NCBI RefSeq assembly: GCF_030817655.1
Contig: NZ_JAUSZM010000003.1
Location: forward strand, 4,340,001 to 4,404,000
Origin: Streptomyces sp. V4I2
Lineage (GTDB): Bacteria; Actinomycetota; Actinomycetes; Streptomycetales; Streptomycetaceae
DNA: 64,000 nucleotides
Direction of reading: 5' to 3'
Shown here: in pieces, positions 23,583 through 32,139 of the stretch
How positions within the stretch are numbered: position 1 is the first letter of the stretch
Layout of the letters: every line of letters starts with the position of its first letter
The notes under the pieces: model-generated
Database searches by the model: none
Told to the model about the DNA's origin: nothing
The model's input: the letters and a program-made list of their open reading frames with translations, nothing else
Translations under genes and position numbers: made by a program

Positions 23583-25250
23583 TCAGTCCTTCCGGCCCGC
23601 CGTCCAGGGATCCGCCCGGCGCGCGAGCGTACGAACCTGCTTGCGTACGTCCTTCGGGAGGCGCCGCACGAGGGTGCGGGCGGCGCGGCGGACGCTCGGG
23701 GTCGCCGTGGCGTGCAGGAGGACGTGGTGGGGGACGGAGATGTGGCCCGGTTGGCCCACGGACAGGCGGAGTTGGCCGGAGGGGCCGCCCCAGGTGGGCA
23801 TGACCAGGCGGGCCGGGCTGCCGGTCGTGTACGCGGCGGGGCAGGAGGGCGTGCCGGTGAGGCGGTCCCGGCGGCCGACGCCGAGGAGTCGGGCGTTCGC
23901 CCACACCAGGTGTGTGCCGGGGGGCATCTCGGTGCCGCCGGCCAGGGTCAGGGGATCGATGACGGTCTCGCCGGTGATGATCACGCGGTGGCGGCCGTTG
24001 CCGAGCGGCTCGGTACGCGGGGCGAGGTCGGTGTCCGGGAACCACCACAGGTTGCGGGCGGCGTCGTGGACGAGGATCTCGCCGCGGGCGTCGCCGAGCG
24101 GGTGCGGGACCTCCCAGTCCTCGGCGCCCTTGATGTCCGCCAGCAGATCGGGGTCCAGGAGGAGACGGCCGTAGCGCTCCACGAGGGTGAGGGGTTCGCC
24201 GTCGGAGCGGAGCATGCCGATCGTCGTCCTGATGACGAGTCTGTCCTTGTGCCTGCGGATGGCGTCGACCGTGACCTGGGGCTTGATCTCCTTGGTGCGG
24301 CGCGCGAGTTCGACCAGGGACTCCAGGTTGCCCTCCTCCAGGAGGTGGCCTCTGAGCCTGGTGATCGCGGGGAGCCCGTCCCGTACGCCCGGTGGGTAGC
24401 ACTCCAGGGCCATGCGGCGTACGACGTCGAAGTACCGTTCGCGGCTGCTGCCCGTGCGCTGGAGGACGCGGGGTTCGCTGACCGGGCGCAGGAGTTCGAC
24501 GCGGTAGGAGCGGCGCAGCAGGTGGTCCTGGAGGGGGCCCGGTTCGGTGCCCTCCTTGATGGCCTCCACGACCGCACGCAGGTGGCCGTAGTAGGTCTCG
24601 GGGGTGCTCGCGCGGCTGCTGGTGTTGCCTCCGTCTTCGCGGCGGTTCCATACGTAGCAGGGGTCGCCGAGGATGGAGACCCTCTTGGCGCGCACGTACG
24701 CGCGGGCCATGAAGATCTGGTCCTCGAGGCGTACCGGTCCCTCGGGGAAGGTGATGTCCTCGTCGAGGAGGAATTCCCGCCGGAACATCTTGTGGGGCGT
24801 CAGGCTCTCCATGAGGGGGGCGTCCTCGGCCGTGCACTGTTCGACGGTGCGCCTGAAGAGGATGCTGGGGCCCTGCATGGTGCCGACGATCTTGCCCAGG
24901 ACGATGTCCGAGGAGTTGCGGGCGGCGAGGCGGTAGAGGCGTTCGAGTGCCTCGGGGGTCAGTTCGTCGTCCTGGTCGACGAACTGGACGTACTCGCCAC
25001 GGGCCGTCCGGACACCCACGTTGCGGGGTTTTCCCGGCCAGCCGGAGTTCTCCTGGTGGACCACGCGCACGTGCGGATGCAGGTCGGCCAGCCGGTCGAG
25101 ACGCTGCCCGGAGTCGTCGGTCGAGCCGTCGTCGACGTAGACGATCTCGTACGCGTCCCGGCCGAGGCTCTGGTGGAGGAGCGACGGTGCGCAACGCTCG
25201 ATGTAGTCACCCGCGTTGTAGACGGGCACCACAATGCTGACCTTGAGCAC
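23583..25250 (-). CDS. GT2-family glycosyltransferase with C-terminal extension
   Basis: A 555-residue enzyme. Residues 1-220 are a GT-A glycosyltransferase 2 domain: 'VSIVVPVYNAGDYIERC', 'YVDDGSTDDS' (nucleotide-sugar-binding Asp), 'FVDQDDELTPEAL' (DxD-like), and 'EDQIFMARAY' (acceptor-base region). The remaining 330 residues include beta-rich segments of unknown role, as in teichoic-acid or glycan-polymer transferases of actinomycetes. No membrane segment is seen, so it is probably cytosolic or peripheral. GTG 25248-25250 is used, with GGGGGA close by; ATG at 25265 is an alternative. It is a single gene, so the acceptor cannot be inferred. Confidence 0.85.
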   Translation of the reverse strand: MLKVSIVVPVYNAGDYIERCAPSLLHQSLGRDAYEIVYVDDGSTDDSGQRLDRLADLHPHVRVVHQENSGWPGKPRNVGVRTARGEYVQFVDQDDELTPEALERLYRLAARNSSDIVLGKIVGTMQGPSILFRRTVEQCTAEDAPLMESLTPHKMFRREFLLDEDITFPEGPVRLEDQIFMARAYVRAKRVSILGDPCYVWNRREDGGNTSSRASTPETYYGHLRAVVEAIKEGTEPGPLQDHLLRRSYRVELLRPVSEPRVLQRTGSSRERYFDVVRRMALECYPPGVRDGLPAITRLRGHLLEEGNLESLVELARRTKEIKPQVTVDAIRRHKDRLVIRTTIGMLRSDGEPLTLVERYGRLLLDPDLLADIKGAEDWEVPHPLGDARGEILVHDAARNLWWFPDTDLAPRTEPLGNGRHRVIITGETVIDPLTLAGGTEMPPGTHLVWANARLLGVGRRDRLTGTPSCPAAYTTGSPARLVMPTWGGPSGQLRLSVGQPGHISVPHHVLLHATATPSVRRAARTLVRRLPKDVRKQVRTLARRADPWTAGRKD

Positions 25251-25358
25251 TATTCCCCCATACATGGACGGAACGGGTGATTTCGTGACCGACCTCACGG
25301 TAGTCGGGCCTCGCGTTCGTGTCCTGTCGGCGCGCTCTTCGGGGCTCGGGATCGTTGT

Positions 25359-25439
25359 GTCAATCCCGCCGTGCTGGGTTTCGGCTTTGCACGTGCCGGC
25401 GTCGATGCCGGAAAGCCGAAACCCAGCAGGGAGGTTGAC
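25359..25439. repeat. 81-bp nested palindrome
   Basis: Perfect 16-bp arms GCTGGGTTTCGGCTTT (25373-25388) and AAAGCCGAAACCCAGC (25412-25427) enclose a smaller stem (CCGGC/GCCGG). Outside them TCCC/GGGA and GTCAA/TTGAC also pair. The structure lies between the GT2 start and the 3' end of the DUF2267 gene. It may be a bidirectional terminator, a cruciform-type regulatory site, or a miniature mobile element; no T-run favours the last two slightly. Confidence 0.9.
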
Positions 25440-25453
25440 GACCGTCGGCCCGT

Positions 25454-25939
25454 TCAGCCTGCCGGTGTCAGTTCCGCTCGGCCGAACAACAGGGCGTAGC
25501 CCTGCGGGAGCCGGGCCAGAACGCGGTCCACCACGTCATCGCCGACCAGGCTCGGCAGGACGCTCAGGACCGAGCTGACGTCCCAGCGAGCCGTGGCCGA
25601 GGTGGCCCCCTGGATGCGGCCGGCCACGGCGTCCACGAACTCCGACGCCGTCAGGGGGCAGGTCACCGGGATCTGGGAGGCGACCACACGGGCCGCCTCC
25701 TCGGGGAGGGCGCGGGCCAGGTCGACGCGTTCGTCGCCGGTGACGTGCCCGCCGAGCGCGGAGAGGACGATGCGGGTGACACGCTCGGCCTCCGCAGTGG
25801 TCGCGTACTGGCCGGACTCCCGTACGGCGTCGATCAGTTCGGGCCATCTTGGCGCGCTCAACTTGGTGCTCAACTTGGTGCTCAACGTGGTGCTCGGCGT
25901 CGTACTGGGGGTCGTGCTCAGTACTGTCATAACTGTCAT
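25454..25939 (-). CDS. DUF2267-domain protein
   Basis: A 161-residue soluble protein. The N-terminus is a low-complexity run of the 4-residue unit S-T-[TK]-[PL] ('STTPSTTPSTTLSTKLSTKL'), encoded by 12-bp tandem repeats at about 25,862-25,920. The rest fits the DUF2267 pattern: a duplicated helical unit with 'AERVTRIVLSALGGHVTGDE' and 'ARALPEEAARVV', and near the end 'LPSLVGDDVVDRVLARLP'. Function unknown; the family is often found with stress genes. ATG 25937-25939 has GAGGGAG 6 nt upstream. The Hsp20 gene lies 16 nt upstream on the same strand, so both probably share its promoter. Confidence 0.85.
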   Translation of the reverse strand: MTVMTVLSTTPSTTPSTTLSTKLSTKLSAPRWPELIDAVRESGQYATTAEAERVTRIVLSALGGHVTGDERVDLARALPEEAARVVASQIPVTCPLTASEFVDAVAGRIQGATSATARWDVSSVLSVLPSLVGDDVVDRVLARLPQGYALLFGRAELTPAG

Positions 25940-25955
25940 AGAGGCTCCCTCTCGG

Positions 25956-26381
25956 TCAGCCGTTCAGTTGCTTACGGTCGCTGCCGCCGCCCGTGATCTG
26001 GATGCGACGCGGCTTGGCCTGATCCGCGACCGGGATGCGCAGGGTCAGGACACCGGCGTCGTACGAGGCGTCGATGCGTTCCGTGTCGAGGGTGTCGCCG
26101 AGGAAGAGCTGCCGGGTGAAGCTGCCCGTGGGGCGTTCGGCGACGATCAGTTCCGCGTCCTCGGGGGCGGGGGAACGGCGTTCGGCACGGACGTTCAGGA
26201 CGTTGCGTTCGACGTCGATCTCGATCGACTCGGGGTCGATGCCGGGGAGGTCGAAGTGGACGACGAAGTCGTCCCCGGACCGGTAGGCGTCCATCGTCAT
26301 CGCGGTGGGGCGGGCGGTGGAGCCGAGGACCTGCTGCGCGAGGCGGTCGAACTCGCGGAAGGGGTCGGTACGCATGAGCAT
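25956..26381 (-). CDS. Hsp20/alpha-crystallin small heat-shock protein
   Basis: A 141-residue holdase chaperone that keeps unfolding proteins soluble. The alpha-crystallin domain covers residues 28-130, with 'FVVHFDLPGIDPESIEIDVE', 'LNVRAERR', 'FTRQLFLGDTLD', and the signature 'ASYDAGVLTLRIPV' (A-x-x-x-x-G-V-L). The C-terminal 'RRIQITGG' provides the I-x-I oligomerisation motif. ATG 26379-26381 has GGAG 9 nt upstream; a GTG directly before is also in frame. A near-consensus promoter lies 53-81 nt upstream. No HAIR or RheA-type inverted repeat was recognised. DUF2267 gene follows at 16 nt. Confidence 0.95.
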   Translation of the reverse strand: MLMRTDPFREFDRLAQQVLGSTARPTAMTMDAYRSGDDFVVHFDLPGIDPESIEIDVERNVLNVRAERRSPAPEDAELIVAERPTGSFTRQLFLGDTLDTERIDASYDAGVLTLRIPVADQAKPRRIQITGGGSDRKQLNG

Positions 26382-26433
26382 CACAGTTCACTCCTTTCCT
26401 CAGGTGCTGTCTGTGCGATGCCCTACGGCTTCT

Positions 26434-26462
26434 TATATAGCTCGGAGGAGAAAACTTGACAA
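26434..26462 (-). promoter_or_regulatory. vegetative-type promoter of the hsp20-DUF2267 unit
   Basis: Read on the minus strand: -35 TTGTCA (26457-26462), a 17-bp spacer, and -10 TATATA (26434-26439). The expected transcription start is near 26427, about 45 nt before the Hsp20 start codon. It is an unusually good match for this GC-rich genome. Not experimentally shown. Confidence 0.65.
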
Positions 26463-26536
26463 GCCCCGACTCAGGAACAGGCGTCGTGGCCGGTGAGCGC
26501 TAGCCTCGGGGCACACGGACAGCGCAGGAGGCAGGC

Positions 26537-26839
26537 ATGGCGAAGGTTCCCAGCTCCGTCGTCGCGGCGAGCGGTCTCGTCGGCGGGTACGGCGTGGCCC
26601 GCTGGACCAGGAAGCGGCAGCTGGGCGGGGCCGTGCTGGCCGTCGCCGGGGCAGCGGCAGCGCAGCAGTGGCGCCGGCAGGCGGGCGGGAAGGCGGCGGG
26701 AGCACTGACGGTCGCGTACGTCGCCGCCTTCGCCGGGTCGCACCCCCTGGCCAAGAAGGTGGGCGCCTGGCCGGCCGTCTTCGGGGTGGCCGGAGCGGTG
26801 GGTCTGGCCTCGTGGGCGGTGGCGGACCGGAAGGCCTGA
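26537..26839 (+). CDS. small membrane protein of unknown function
   Basis: A 100-residue, Ala/Gly-rich protein with hydrophobic stretches at about residues 8-20, 27-42, 53-66 and 76-94, divided by short basic loops ('RWTRKRQLGG', 'QWRRQAGGK'). Similar small proteins are common in Streptomyces, with no known role. ATG 26537 is preceded by CAGGAGG at 6 nt. Divergent from the Hsp20 gene with about 75 nt between -35 element and start. Confidence 0.75.
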   Translation: MAKVPSSVVAASGLVGGYGVARWTRKRQLGGAVLAVAGAAAAQQWRRQAGGKAAGALTVAYVAAFAGSHPLAKKVGAWPAVFGVAGAVGLASWAVADRKA

Positions 26840-26872
26840 ACCGACCCACGACCACGGTGGCGGCGGGGGCGA

Positions 26873-27259
26873 CTACGCCGAGTCCGTCACGTCCGTCAGG
26901 TCCGTCAGGTGGGTCAGCACATTCACCACCCGCCCGTTCGGATCACGTACGAAGAACCGCCGTACGCCCCATTCCTCGTCCCGCAGCTCCCGTACGACCT
27001 CCGCGCCGGACGCCACCACCTGCGCGTACGCCGCATCGACGTCCTCGACCTCCACGCTCAGGTCGGGGACGACGGGGCCGGTGCGTTCCTCGGTGAAGAA
27101 GCTGATCTGGGCGGTCGGGTTCGCCGGGGAGGCCAGGGTCGTCACCCAGCCCATGTTCATGACCTCCTCGAAGCCGAGCAGGCCGTAGAAGTCCCTGCTC
27201 GTACGCATCGCCTCCTCGGACTCGACCTGGATGTTGGGGACGATCCTGCGGACTGTCAT
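26873..27259 (-). CDS. VOC-family (glyoxalase/bleomycin-resistance-like) protein
   Basis: A 128-residue vicinal-oxygen-chelate fold protein. Two beta-alpha-beta-beta-beta units are visible: 'RRIVPNIQVESEEAMRTSRD' with 'FYGLLGFEEVMNMGW', and 'PDLSVEVEDVDAAYAQVV' with 'VRRFFVRDPNGRVVNVLTH'. The family includes glyoxalases, dioxygenases and drug-binding resistance proteins; metal ligands are not all present, so binding rather than catalysis is possible. The C-terminal tail 'DLTDVTDSA' is low-complexity. ATG 27257-27259. Single gene, no informative neighbour. Confidence 0.88.
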   Translation of the reverse strand: MTVRRIVPNIQVESEEAMRTSRDFYGLLGFEEVMNMGWVTTLASPANPTAQISFFTEERTGPVVPDLSVEVEDVDAAYAQVVASGAEVVRELRDEEWGVRRFFVRDPNGRVVNVLTHLTDLTDVTDSA

Positions 27260-27455
27260 CCGGCATCTCTCCTCGTCAGTGGCTTGCCAACGGTTTGCCG
27301 GCAGCTCGCCATCGGCTCGCCTCGGGGGTCGCTTTGGGGCACGAGACTCCAGTTTTCGTTATCCGTCGTCACTTCTCGACGTCTCCTCACCGTCCCCTGC
27401 CACAGGGTCACAGGAACGCGACTCACCCCCCGAGGACCGAAGAGGAATGCCGCTC

Positions 27456-28964
27456 GTGACACGAGAGATCAGCCGCCGGAGCATGCTCAAGGCCGCAGGC
27501 GTCGCAGCCGGAGCCGTCGGTGTCGGTGTCGGTACCACCCTTGCCCCGAGTCCCGCCGCCGCGGCCGGCGCCGCCTACGCGCACCCCGGCCTGCTGCACA
27601 CCCGCACCGATCTGGCACGTATGGCCGCCAAGGTGAAGGCGGGCGCCGCCCCCTACACCGCCGGCTTCGCCAAACTGACCGCCAACCGCCACGCGCAGAG
27701 CGGCTGGACGGCCAACCCGCAGGCGACCGTGTATCGAGGGGCGGGCTCCCCGCAGAACTACACGCTCCTCTACAACGACATCCACGCCGCCTACCAGAAC
27801 GGCCTGCGCTACCACGTCAGCGGTGACAGCGCGTACGCCGACACCGCCGTCGCGATCCTCAACGCCTGGTCGGGCACGCTGACCAGTCTCGAAGGGAGCG
27901 CCGACCGGTTCCTCGCCGCCGGGCTCTACGGCTACCAGTTCGCGAACGCCGCCGAACTCGTCCGTGACCACGGCGACTTCGAGCTCGGCCGGTTCCAGGA
28001 GATGCTGAGCACCGTCTTCGCACCGCTCAGCGACGACTTCCTGGTCAGGCACAACGGCGCCGTCATCACCAACTACTGGACCAACTGGGACCTCACCGCC
28101 ATGGCGTGCGTCCTGGCCACCGGCATCTTCTGCGACGACAAGGCCCAAGTCGCCCGCGCCGTCGACTACTTCAAGCACGGCGAGGGACTGGGCGCGGTCA
28201 AGAACGCCATCCCCGTGGTGCGCGACGACGGGCTCGCCGAGTGGCTGGAGGCCGGACGCGACCAGGGGCACGCGCTGCTCGGCGTCGGCCTCATGGGCAC
28301 CTTCTGCGAGATGGCCTGGAACCAGGGCCTCGACCTGTACGGCTACGACGACAGCCGCTTCCTCAAGGGCGCCCAGTACGTGGCCAAGTGGAGCATGGGC
28401 GGCGAGGTGTCCTACACCGCCAACACCCGTGCGAAGGGCGCCATCAACGGCTGGTCCGGCCAGGAGACCGCCGGCGACGCCGCCACGGTGGACCCGGCCA
28501 TGCAGCGCCCGATCTGGGCCATGATCGCCAACCACTACACCAAGCGCCGGGGCCTGTCCGCCACGTACCTCACCCGGATCGCCGCCCAGGCCGCGCCCGA
28601 GGGGGGTGGCGGGGACTACGGTCCCAACAGTGGTGGGTACGACCAACTCGGCTTCGGCACGCTGGCGTTCACGCGGGACCGGGCGGCGGATACGTCGGCT
28701 TCCCCGAGCCCGGTTGCCAGTGCGGCTGCCTCCGGCGGTGCGGGGGGCGGTTCGGACGCCAGGCCGCAGACCGGGGCGTCGGCTTCGGCGACGCCCTCCG
28801 CGTCTCCCTCCGCTTCCGCGTCGCCCAACGCCGAAGGGGACCTCGCCGCCACCGGTTCCAACGACATCGTCGGCTGGACGGCCGCGGCGGGTATCACCGC
28901 GGTTGCCGGCGGGGTGCTGTTCCTGCGGCGGCGTGACCGGGTGCGGCGGGACGGGGCCGAGTAG
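27456..28964 (+). CDS. Tat-exported alginate-lyase-like protein with LAxTG wall-sorting signal
   Basis: A 502-residue surface protein. 'ISRRSMLKAAG' with the following hydrophobic run is a twin-arginine signal peptide. The main domain (about 45-390) is an alpha/alpha-toroid of the alginate-lyase (PL5-like) type, with 'YLHP..LHTR.DL' style opening, 'NNW/NYWTNWDLTA' and 'INGWSGQETAGDAA'. A Ser/Ala/Pro linker follows, then LAATG (463-467), a hydrophobic segment and a basic tail 'RRRDRVRRD': a complete sorting signal for a class E sortase. GTG 27456 is chosen, 9 nt after AGAGGA; ATG 27447 is in frame. Substrate could be a uronic-acid polymer; untested. Confidence 0.85.
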   Translation: MTREISRRSMLKAAGVAAGAVGVGVGTTLAPSPAAAAGAAYAHPGLLHTRTDLARMAAKVKAGAAPYTAGFAKLTANRHAQSGWTANPQATVYRGAGSPQNYTLLYNDIHAAYQNGLRYHVSGDSAYADTAVAILNAWSGTLTSLEGSADRFLAAGLYGYQFANAAELVRDHGDFELGRFQEMLSTVFAPLSDDFLVRHNGAVITNYWTNWDLTAMACVLATGIFCDDKAQVARAVDYFKHGEGLGAVKNAIPVVRDDGLAEWLEAGRDQGHALLGVGLMGTFCEMAWNQGLDLYGYDDSRFLKGAQYVAKWSMGGEVSYTANTRAKGAINGWSGQETAGDAATVDPAMQRPIWAMIANHYTKRRGLSATYLTRIAAQAAPEGGGGDYGPNSGGYDQLGFGTLAFTRDRAADTSASPSPVASAAASGGAGGGSDARPQTGASASATPSASPSASASPNAEGDLAATGSNDIVGWTAAAGITAVAGGVLFLRRRDRVRRDGAE

Positions 28965-29051
28965 GAACCGCGGGCAGTCGTTTTCGCCCCCGCCGCCCCT
29001 TCCCGTTCCCGTCCTCCTGGGCTCCCCCCCAGCCCTCCCCCAGACCCCGCT

Positions 29052-29096
29052 CCTCAAACGCCGGACGGGCTGATTCAGCCCGTCCGGCGTTTGAGG
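29052..29096. terminator. 22-bp-arm hairpin terminator between convergent genes
   Basis: CCTCAAACGCCGGACGGGCTGA (split: CCTCAAACGCC, GGACGGGCTGA; 29052-29073) pairs perfectly with 29075-29096. It lies between the convergent LAxTG gene and NYN/FHA gene, and the sequence type (TCAAACGCCGGACGGGCT) is a recurrent streptomycete intergenic hairpin. Likely bidirectional. Confidence 0.85.
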
Positions 29097-29171
29097 ACGA
29101 GGCCGTTCAGGGCCGAAGCGGGGGTCTGGGGGCGGCGGTGTGCCCTTCCAAGTGCGGTCGGTCGGTCCGGG

Positions 29172-30317
29172 TCAGCGGAGCCGGGTCTCCGCCGCGGCGG
29201 CCGTCGGGACTGACATCCTGACGGCCGCCGAGCGCCACGCGTCCGCGAGCTCGGCCGGGAAGCGCCGGCCGCTGCGGGTGAGCACCACACCCGGGGCGAG
29301 TTCGAGCTCGTCGCCGGGACGGAAGGGCCGGTTGGTCTCTGAGGGCAGCTGCTCCCACGTCCCCAGCTCACCCCGCTTGCCGGCGCTGCGCATCCGCGTT
29401 CCGTACGTGCTGGTGTCCCGGACCACGACCGATCCGCCCTTGACCTGGACCACCACATGCCGACGGCTGACCCGCGCCGCGCTCTCCGCGGTCAGCAGGC
29501 CGTGCAGCGCGATGCCGTCCTCACCGGGGTTCCGTCCGATGCCGGTCCGCGAGCCCTCGTCGAGCGTGTAGCGGGCCGCGCAGTTGCCGTCGATGACGGC
29601 CTTCAGCTGGGCCGCGCCGGGCCGTGGGCCGTCGTCCAGCAGCGGCGTTCCATGCAGCTCGCAGGTGGGGGTGCCCCGTCGCATCCGGGGCAGCAGGATC
29701 CGCCCGCCGCTGCGGACGCTGTAGAGCGAGCAGCGGGCCTCCGGGCAACGCCAGGACCGGGCGACCACGTCGATCAGCGGCTTCTGGGCCGGGGTCAGCA
29801 GGCCCTGCTTCTTGAGGACCGAGAGCTCCATCTTGCGAGAGATCTCGGCCTGGGTACGGACTCCCATGTCGAGCGGGACCAGCCGGACCGACCCCTTGCG
29901 GCCGGGCTCGGGCAGCAGGAACTGCCAGGTGTTGCCCTGGATCCAGGGGTAATCGTTGCGATAGGGGACGTAGTAGTCGCCGGTGACGACCTGGATGCCG
30001 GTCATGCCGGCGATCTCGAGCACCCGGTCGTCGGCGTCGGCGACCTCCTCGACCAGCCCGGCCTCGACCCAGCGGCGCAGCAGGCGGGCGTCGGCCGGAT
30101 CGGTGAACTGCTTCTGTCCGCCCAGCAGGCTGTTGTCGGCGATCAGGTAGACGGAGACGTCCGGGTCTCCGGTGAGCCGGACCAGGCCCTCGATCACCAG
30201 ACGGAGACGGTGCAGCGAACGGTCACCGGGACCACCGATCGAGGTCTGGCGTGCGATGTTGGAGAGGTCGACGAGGTAATCGGCCCGGTCAGCCGTAGCA
30301 GCCAGATTGCGCTCCAT
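29172..30317 (-). CDS. NYN/PIN-like nuclease domain fused to an FHA domain
   Basis: A 381-residue protein. Residues 10-190 look like a NYN/PIN-type domain: 'DYLVDLSNIARQTS' (acidic strand end), 'VSVYLIADNSLL', 'AGLVEEVADADDRVLEIAG' and 'QVVTGDYYVPYR' supply acidic residues in the order expected for a metal-dependent RNase. Then 'CPEARCS' and 'PTCELHG' look like a small zinc-binding section. The C-terminal FHA domain has 'ARVSRRHVVVQ' (S-R-x-H) and 'DTSTYGTRM' (T-x-x-G-T), which read phosphothreonine. ATG 30315-30317 has GGAGGG upstream. Divergent from a Ser/Thr kinase, its probable phosphorylating partner. Confidence 0.75.
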   Translation of the reverse strand: MERNLAATADRADYLVDLSNIARQTSIGGPGDRSLHRLRLVIEGLVRLTGDPDVSVYLIADNSLLGGQKQFTDPADARLLRRWVEAGLVEEVADADDRVLEIAGMTGIQVVTGDYYVPYRNDYPWIQGNTWQFLLPEPGRKGSVRLVPLDMGVRTQAEISRKMELSVLKKQGLLTPAQKPLIDVVARSWRCPEARCSLYSVRSGGRILLPRMRRGTPTCELHGTPLLDDGPRPGAAQLKAVIDGNCAARYTLDEGSRTGIGRNPGEDGIALHGLLTAESAARVSRRHVVVQVKGGSVVVRDTSTYGTRMRSAGKRGELGTWEQLPSETNRPFRPGDELELAPGVVLTRSGRRFPAELADAWRSAAVRMSVPTAAAAETRLR

Positions 30318-30493
30318 GAACCCTCCGCGATCGGGGTGTCGGCGGGACTGAGTCACCGTCAAGTTGCGGCGAGAATATGGCAGTAGTGGTTTGCCTGGGA
30401 ATCCACTCGACCTTCACGCGATCACCTAGTATTCCCGCGACGGCGCTTCCGCGGGAGAGTGATCGCATCAACACCTCTGATGACACGGCCTAC

Positions 30494-32128
30494 TTGCAGC
30501 CGATGCGCTCCGACGATCCGCGCGAGGTCACCGGATACCGGTTGCTCGCCAGGATCGGCGAGGGCGGCATGGGGACGGTCTACCTCTCTCGCACGCGGGG
30601 CAACCAGCCCGTCGCCCTGAAGGTGATCCGCCGCGAGTACGCGCAGGACGAGGAGTTCCGCCGCCGCTTCGAGCAGGAGGCCCGGTCCGCACGGCAGGTG
30701 CAGGGATACCACCTGGTGCCGGTGGTGGACCACGACACGACCGGTGCCGTGCCGTGGCTCGCGACCGCCTTCGTACCGGCCGTACCGCTGGACGTCGCGC
30801 TCGCGACGTACGGGCCGCTGCCGCTACCGACGGTCCTCCAGCTGATGGGGTGCGCGGCAGAGGCGCTGCGCGCTGTGCATGCGGCCGGAGTGATCCACCG
30901 CGACCTGAAGCCGAGCAACATCCTGCTCGGGACCCAGGGCCCCTCGGTGATCGACTTCGGTATCGCGCGGGCGGCGGACGCCACGCAGCTCACCCGCAGC
31001 GGCGGGCTGATCGGAACCCCGCAGTTCATGTCGCCCGAGCACGCAGACGGGCAGCCACTCGGCCCGGCCACCGACGTCTTCTCGCTGGGCCTGGTCGCGG
31101 CGGTCGCGGCGACCGGCCGCCACCCGTACGGCGACGGCGGGGCCATCACACTCGCGACCAAGATCGCCAACACCGAACTTCGCCCGCCGAGCCTGTCCGG
31201 CTACCCGGAACCACTGCAGGGCATTCTGGAGCAGTGCCTCTCCGCCGATCCCGCCGCCCGGCCCACGCCGGGCGAGCTGGCCGAGGTGTGCGAGCGGGCC
31301 AGTGGGCGGAGGTTGCAGGACTTCACCGGCTGGCTGCCGGAGCCGATCGCGGCCGAGATCGCCCGCCGCGAACGGGCCGCCGAACACCCGCCTGCGCCCG
31401 CGTACGCGTCGACGGCCACGGGCCTCGGGGCACCGACGGCACCACCGACCACCCATCCACCGCGACACGCGACGGCCGCACCGACCCCGCCCCCGGCGCC
31501 GATGTCACCGTCGGCGCCCGCGCGTCGACGGACCGGGCTGACCGCCCTTGCCGTCCTCGTGGCCGTGGCCGTTACGGCGGGGGTCACCTGGTCGCTCACC
31601 CGCCCCGACGGAAAGGGCACCGACGGGGCGAAGGGGGGCACGGCGAGCAGCCCGGCGCCGGGCGCGTCGAAGTCCGCCGCCGCCAAGGCGGGCGGCAAAG
31701 CCACGTACACGGCGGTCTTCAAGAACAAGGCGTTCACGCTCCGGGCACCGCAGGACTTCGCCTACACCCGCATCGACCTGGACGTCCCGAAGGCCGACCC
31801 GCTGTCGGACTGGCAGGGCGTCTCCGAGAACCCACCGGAAATCGAGCTGAAGTACTCGCACTGGAGCGGCGTCTCCGAGCTCAAGTTCCTGACCACGACG
31901 GGCAAGAGCACCGGCACCACACCGGAGGACTGCAAGTCCGCGACCGAGACCAACGCCCTCGCGACCGAGATCCAGGGCAAGGCACTCACGACGGACCTCA
32001 CCAAGGGCACCGTCCTGTGCACCGTCACCTCGGACGGAAAGCTCGCCATGCTGAAGATCACCGACGTGGTGCCCCACGAAGTCAGGCCCGACTACGTCAC
32101 CCAGCTGACGCTCTGGACGATCTCCTAG
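30494..32128 (+). CDS. membrane-anchored serine/threonine protein kinase (PASTA-less)
   Basis: A 544-residue Hanks-type kinase. The catalytic domain (residues 14-270) has GEGGMG (22-27), Lys43 in 'VALKVI', HRDLKPSN (135-142), DFG (154-156) and 'GTPQFMSPEH'. After a Pro-rich juxtamembrane region (about 290-380), one transmembrane segment ('LTALAVLVAVAVTAGVTW') leads to an extracytoplasmic domain of about 140 residues without PASTA repeats. TTG 30494 (LQPMRSDDPR) is chosen because related kinases begin with this segment; ATG 30503 is the alternative. Divergent from the NYN/FHA gene, suggesting a kinase-FHA signalling pair. Followed by an IS1380 remnant. Confidence 0.93.
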   Translation: MQPMRSDDPREVTGYRLLARIGEGGMGTVYLSRTRGNQPVALKVIRREYAQDEEFRRRFEQEARSARQVQGYHLVPVVDHDTTGAVPWLATAFVPAVPLDVALATYGPLPLPTVLQLMGCAAEALRAVHAAGVIHRDLKPSNILLGTQGPSVIDFGIARAADATQLTRSGGLIGTPQFMSPEHADGQPLGPATDVFSLGLVAAVAATGRHPYGDGGAITLATKIANTELRPPSLSGYPEPLQGILEQCLSADPAARPTPGELAEVCERASGRRLQDFTGWLPEPIAAEIARRERAAEHPPAPAYASTATGLGAPTAPPTTHPPRHATAAPTPPPAPMSPSAPARRRTGLTALAVLVAVAVTAGVTWSLTRPDGKGTDGAKGGTASSPAPGASKSAAAKAGGKATYTAVFKNKAFTLRAPQDFAYTRIDLDVPKADPLSDWQGVSENPPEIELKYSHWSGVSELKFLTTTGKSTGTTPEDCKSATETNALATEIQGKALTTDLTKGTVLCTVTSDGKLAMLKITDVVPHEVRPDYVTQLTLWTIS

Positions 32129-32139
32129 CCTCGCTGTTT

